Part shown: positions 50,866 to 54,039 of the stretch, one piece after another | How the letters are laid out: every line of letters begins with the position of its first letter | How positions within the stretch are numbered: the stretch's first letter is position 1 | NCBI GenBank assembly: GCA_016927865.1 | Contig: JAFGLU010000144.1 | Location: 1 to 54,039 of the forward strand | Direction of reading: 5' to 3' | DNA from: Anaerolineaceae bacterium | Lineage (GTDB): Bacteria; Chloroflexota; Anaerolineae; Anaerolineales; Anaerolineaceae | DNA: 54,039 nt | The notes under the pieces: generated by a model | What the model saw: the letters and a program-made list of their open reading frames with translations, nothing else | Database searches by the model: none | What the model was told of the DNA's origin: nothing | Translations under genes and position numbers: made by a program

Positions 50866-52530
50866 ATGACTTCTGACCCTTCCAACAAAATGCAAGCCGG
50901 GCTCGCGCAGCGAGCCCGGCCTTCCGTCTGGCCCGCCTTGCTGGCTGCCCTGTTTACAGCGGCCATCCTGGCGGCAGCCGTGATTCATGTCACGCGCCAG
51001 CCCCTCCCCAACCAGTGGGACGACAGCGTCTATGCCAGCGCCACCTTCGACTGGCTGGATTTCATTGAAAACCGTGGCGACCTGCTGCGCGGCGTGTTCT
51101 GGGGTGCGGTCTATGCCATTCCCCATCACATTCCTCCACTGGTGTTCATCACCAGCCTGTTGGGCGCGCTGATCGGCGGCAAAACGCTCCTCGTCATGCG
51201 CCTGGCGCACATCGTCTGGTTCCTCTTGCTGCTCCTCAGTGCTTATGGCGTGGGCAAAAAGCTCTCCGGCGGCTGGGCGGGAATCCTTGGAATCTTGCTG
51301 GTTGGCACGGCCCCGCTGATCTTTTTCTGGTCCAAGACGGTCATGGGCGAACCGGCTCTATTTGCCTCTATCGGCTTGCTCCTTCTGGCACTGATCTACT
51401 TTGGTCAAAAGACCAGTCTGTGGGGCGCCATTTTCATTGGCGCAGCCACCGGGCTGGGCTTGCTCAGCAAACAGCAGTTCCCCGTGTCGGCCGTCGGGCC
51501 GCTGGCGCTGTGGGGGCTGTGGCTGGCGCTGCGCTGGGCCCGCGAGAAGGGCAAGCGCAAAGCCATCCTGCTGCCTTTCCTCGCAGCCGTGGTGACTGCG
51601 CTGATTGTGGCTGGCCCGGTTTACTTCCTCGGCTACCAGGACATGCTCGAGTATGCCACCCAGCCCGCTTTCACCTTGCACACGATGGAGTCGGAGTCTT
51701 TCTTCCAGGCAGCCATAACCTACGCCGGAGTGCTCCTCAGTCAAACGGGCTGGCCCGGTGCCGTCATTTTCCTCGGCGGCCTGGTTTGGGGCCTGGCGGT
51801 CGTGCTACGCGCGCCGCGTACTCTGCTCACCGATTGGAACCGCTATAGCATCGCCATGCTGGTGGTTTGCGCGCTGGTCAACCTGGCGGTGGGCTTCGGC
51901 ATGCGCAACATCAACACGCGCTTCATCACCCCAGCCTTCATCCCCCTGGGCATGCTGGCAGCCCTGGCGCTGGTTGCTATTCTCAAGCAGGGCGCACGCG
52001 CCCGCTGGGTTGTCGCGGCGGCCCTCCTGGCCCTGCACCTGCTCTTCTGGGTCAGTCTCAGCTTTGGCCCTGACCTGCCCCGCTGGCTCACCTGGATCCA
52101 ACATGACGCCGACCTGCGTCCCACCAACATGCAAATGACCCGCAACGCCTTTGATACTGTAGAGGAAGCGGCTGGAGCCGAGACTCCGCTGCGCTGGTGG
52201 GTGGTGGGCAATTATCACAGCTTCAACCAGCCCACCTTCCAAAACTTGGTGCGCGAGCAGGGCTATTCCTGGGATGTGCAGGAGCTCTACCACTGGACCG
52301 AGACCGAGGTCGGTGCGGACGAATTGCTCACCCGTGTAGAATCCGGTGATTGGGTGGCCATCTATCGCCAGGAGCGAGTCTTTGATATTTCCGGCGAGGC
52401 CCTGGTCAGCCGCCTGGACGATGCCCTTCTGGCTGGTCTGCAAGAGCATCTCGATTTCGAGCTGGTCAAGTCCTTCCAGTCCGAACAAGAGCAAGATGAA
52501 GTCTATATTTTCCGGCGGATTCAAAAGTGA
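50866..52530 (+). CDS. GT-C family glycosyltransferase (PMT/ArnT-like)
   Basis: This 554-residue membrane protein has about ten to twelve helices and a first outer loop with the acidic motif NQWDDSVYA, typical of GT-C enzymes that take a sugar from a polyprenyl-phosphate donor. A soluble C-terminal domain (about residues 400-554) follows. Donors could come from the polyprenyl glycosyltransferases at 18994 and 41556. The acceptor, a glycan or a secreted protein such as those in this window, is unknown. The stop overlaps the GTG of the next gene. The ribosome site is weak: GGAG lies 14 nt before the ATG. Confidence 0.85.
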   Translation: MTSDPSNKMQAGLAQRARPSVWPALLAALFTAAILAAAVIHVTRQPLPNQWDDSVYASATFDWLDFIENRGDLLRGVFWGAVYAIPHHIPPLVFITSLLGALIGGKTLLVMRLAHIVWFLLLLLSAYGVGKKLSGGWAGILGILLVGTAPLIFFWSKTVMGEPALFASIGLLLLALIYFGQKTSLWGAIFIGAATGLGLLSKQQFPVSAVGPLALWGLWLALRWAREKGKRKAILLPFLAAVVTALIVAGPVYFLGYQDMLEYATQPAFTLHTMESESFFQAAITYAGVLLSQTGWPGAVIFLGGLVWGLAVVLRAPRTLLTDWNRYSIAMLVVCALVNLAVGFGMRNINTRFITPAFIPLGMLAALALVAILKQGARARWVVAAALLALHLLFWVSLSFGPDLPRWLTWIQHDADLRPTNMQMTRNAFDTVEEAAGAETPLRWWVVGNYHSFNQPTFQNLVREQGYSWDVQELYHWTETEVGADELLTRVESGDWVAIYRQERVFDISGEALVSRLDDALLAGLQEHLDFELVKSFQSEQEQDEVYIFRRIQK

Positions 52531-53963
52531 GTAGTAAAGTCGATCCGCTTCGCCCCCAGCGCCCAAAAGTCAGCGTAATCATGCCCAGCTATAACCGCGC
52601 CGACTTACTTCCGGCTGCCATCGACAGTGTTTTGGGCCAGTCCTTCGCCGATTTCGAGGTCCTCGTCATCGACGACGGCTCCGAGGACGCCACTCGCCAG
52701 GTTGTCGCAGGTTTTTCCGATCCCCGCATCCATTACTTTCACCAGAAGAACAGCGGCGTCAGCGCGGCCCGCAACCGCGGCCTCGAAATTGCCCGTGGCG
52801 ATTACCTGGCTTTCCTCGATTCCGACGATCTGTTCCTGCCCGCCAAGCTGGCTTTTCAGGTCGCCCAGTTGGACGAGAACCACGACCTGGGTTTGGTCGC
52901 GGGCGGCTTCCGCTACATTGATTGGCAGGGCGGGTGGCTGGCCGAGCGCCGCCCCTGGGTCTTCCAGCCCACCCTGGACCTTTCCACGGTCTTGTTAGGC
53001 GCGGCCATCATCACCAATTCGGTCCTGCTGCGCAAGGATTGGATCGAGCGCGTGGGCGGGTTCAACCCCAACTTTTCTTGGGCCGAAGACCTGGACCTGT
53101 GGCTGCGCCTGGTGGTTGCGGGCTGTCAGATGAGCTGGTCGCAGGCGGTGGTATGCGCCTACCGCATGCACGCCGATCAGGCTGTGCGCGACGTGGGCAA
53201 GCAAAGCCGGGGCACCCTGCAGGTGTTCGGGGCGCTGTATGAACGCTCCGATCTGCCCGAGCAGGCCCTGCACTTGCGCAGCCGGGCCGAAGCCGCCGCC
53301 CGAGTCTCGGTCGCCGGGCGGGAATACGGTGGCGGGCAGTTCGAGGCGGGCCGGGCTTTGTTGAGTGAGGCGCTGCGCCTGGACCCATCCCTGGCGCAGG
53401 GCCAAAACCCGCCCCTCCTCTCCACGCTCATCGCCTGGGCCGCCGAACCGGTGACCGGCGACCCGGCCCAGTTCACCCGCGCTTTGATGGAACACCTCCC
53501 CGAAGAAATGGACTGGGAGCAGCGCTTTGCCGCGCACTTCATGCGCTCAGCCTGCATTGCCGCCTCGCTGGATGCTTTGTGGATGAAGCGCCCCGACCTG
53601 GCTGCCGAGTATCTCGACAACGCGCTCAAAATCCAGCCTTCCGCCTGGCAAGACGCCGAAAAGGCCGTGGTCGTCTTGATCGATGCGCTCCAGGCGTACG
53701 AGCCGGACGCTCGCCCGGCTCTCTTGGAGCAGTGGTTTGCGGCCCTGCCCCCGCAGTTGGCGGGCTTTCGATCCCTGCGCAAAAAGGCCGCTGGTCGCCT
53801 GTTCATGGCCCGCGGGTTTAAAGCCCAGCAGCGTGGACAGATGGCCGAAGCCGCTGCCGCCTTCCGCCAGGGCCTGCGCCGCGATCCAAGCTGGCTGCTC
53901 AACCGCGGGGTGCTGTCTGTGCTGGCCCGCGACGCCCTCAACACCAACCGGAAATCCAGATGA
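52527..53963 (+). CDS. GT2 glycosyltransferase with C-terminal helical repeat domain
   Basis: This 478-residue protein starts with a GT-A domain (about residues 1-225): VSVIMPSYNRADLLPAAIDS, VIDDGSEDATRQVV, the metal motif LDSDDLFLP and a SWAEDLDLWLRLV acceptor block. Residues 230-478 are alpha-helical with Ala/Leu-rich TPR-like pairs (LPEQALHLRSRAEAAARVSV, GQMAEAAAAFRQGLRRDPSW), probably a protein-binding part. The GTG overlaps the GT-C stop by GTGA, and its own stop overlaps the next gene by ATGA, so three glycosyltransferases are translated in a chain. Confidence 0.88.
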   Translation: MSSKVDPLRPQRPKVSVIMPSYNRADLLPAAIDSVLGQSFADFEVLVIDDGSEDATRQVVAGFSDPRIHYFHQKNSGVSAARNRGLEIARGDYLAFLDSDDLFLPAKLAFQVAQLDENHDLGLVAGGFRYIDWQGGWLAERRPWVFQPTLDLSTVLLGAAIITNSVLLRKDWIERVGGFNPNFSWAEDLDLWLRLVVAGCQMSWSQAVVCAYRMHADQAVRDVGKQSRGTLQVFGALYERSDLPEQALHLRSRAEAAARVSVAGREYGGGQFEAGRALLSEALRLDPSLAQGQNPPLLSTLIAWAAEPVTGDPAQFTRALMEHLPEEMDWEQRFAAHFMRSACIAASLDALWMKRPDLAAEYLDNALKIQPSAWQDAEKAVVVLIDALQAYEPDARPALLEQWFAALPPQLAGFRSLRKKAAGRLFMARGFKAQQRGQMAEAAAAFRQGLRRDPSWLLNRGVLSVLARDALNTNRKSR

Positions 53964-54039
53964 AACCCCTGGTCAGCGTCATTATCACAACTTACAACGC
54001 AGCCCCCCACCTGCCCGCCGCGCTGGACAGCGTTTTGGC
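53960..54039 (+). CDS. GT2 glycosyltransferase, N-terminal fragment (cut by window edge)
   Basis: The frame opens at an ATG overlapping the preceding stop (ATGA) and is open to the window end, giving 26 residues (KPLVSVIITTYNAAPHLPAA...). That is the standard first strand and nucleotide-binding loop of GT2 enzymes, so the operon of glycosyltransferases continues beyond the window. Confidence 0.85.
   Translation, partial: MKPLVSVIITTYNAAPHLPAALDSVL

Overview
The window reads as a piece of a Chloroflexota genome, most likely from the class Anaerolineae. This rests on style and not on a marker gene: secreted proteins with Thr/Pro-rich linkers, DUF2341 modules and an SbsA-type Ig-like/alpha-2-macroglobulin lipoprotein, plus intergenic GC-rich palindromes. 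No rRNA, tRNA, CRISPR array, transposase or phage gene was seen.

Layout. Positions 1-12634 are housekeeping and accessory genes: a minus-strand VOC / O6-methylguanine-DNA methyltransferase / ACT-domain operon, a 1,972-residue alpha-2-macroglobulin-like lipoprotein, the AzlC-AzlD exporter pair, a YjjG-type phosphatase with a DUF985 cupin, a GNAT plus EamA pair, and a dUTPase. From 12913 to the right edge everything is on the plus strand and forms one surface-polysaccharide locus. It begins with a sugar epimerase and then, behind a strong promoter and a 214-nt structured leader, a polyprenyl-phosphate sugar transferase. A heptose-type kinase, a sugar-phosphate isomerase fused to a GAF domain, a left-handed beta-helix acyltransferase and a polyprenyl glycosyltransferase follow.

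Positions 20266-26952 hold a biosynthetic module: a radical SAM enzyme with a B12-binding-like domain, an acyl carrier protein, an AMP-forming ligase, an asparagine-synthase-type amidotransferase and a variant NAD-synthase-like ligase. Positions 26957-39479 hold secreted or membrane-anchored proteins: two BNR-type propellers with C-terminal anchors, a PQQ-type propeller, a large secreted protein, a Tat-exported DUF362 protein, an acyltransferase-3 and an SGNH-like hydrolase. Positions 39522-44934 are a tightly overlapping operon with a Wzm/Wzt-type exporter, a glycosyltransferase, a GNAT, a WbqC protein and the WecE aminotransferase. After a tandem hairpin repeat come a 1,816-residue multidomain secreted protein, a GT-C glycosyltransferase and two GT2 glycosyltransferases, the last cut by the window edge.

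Taken together, the locus probably builds a lipid-linked glycan containing heptose-type and 4-amino-4,6-dideoxy sugars, decorates it with acyl or amide groups, and exports it through an ABC transporter. The secreted proteins would bind, trim or modify it outside the cell.

The most unusual feature is not a gene. A family of intergenic imperfect palindromes recurs about ten times between 1.9 and 37 kb. Full copies are about 110 bp. The outer ends resemble GTAACTACTCA and its inverse, the 22-26 bp inner stems differ in sequence from copy to copy but stay paired, and the tips are triloops such as GCGAAGC or GCTTTGC. Shortened copies lack the tip.
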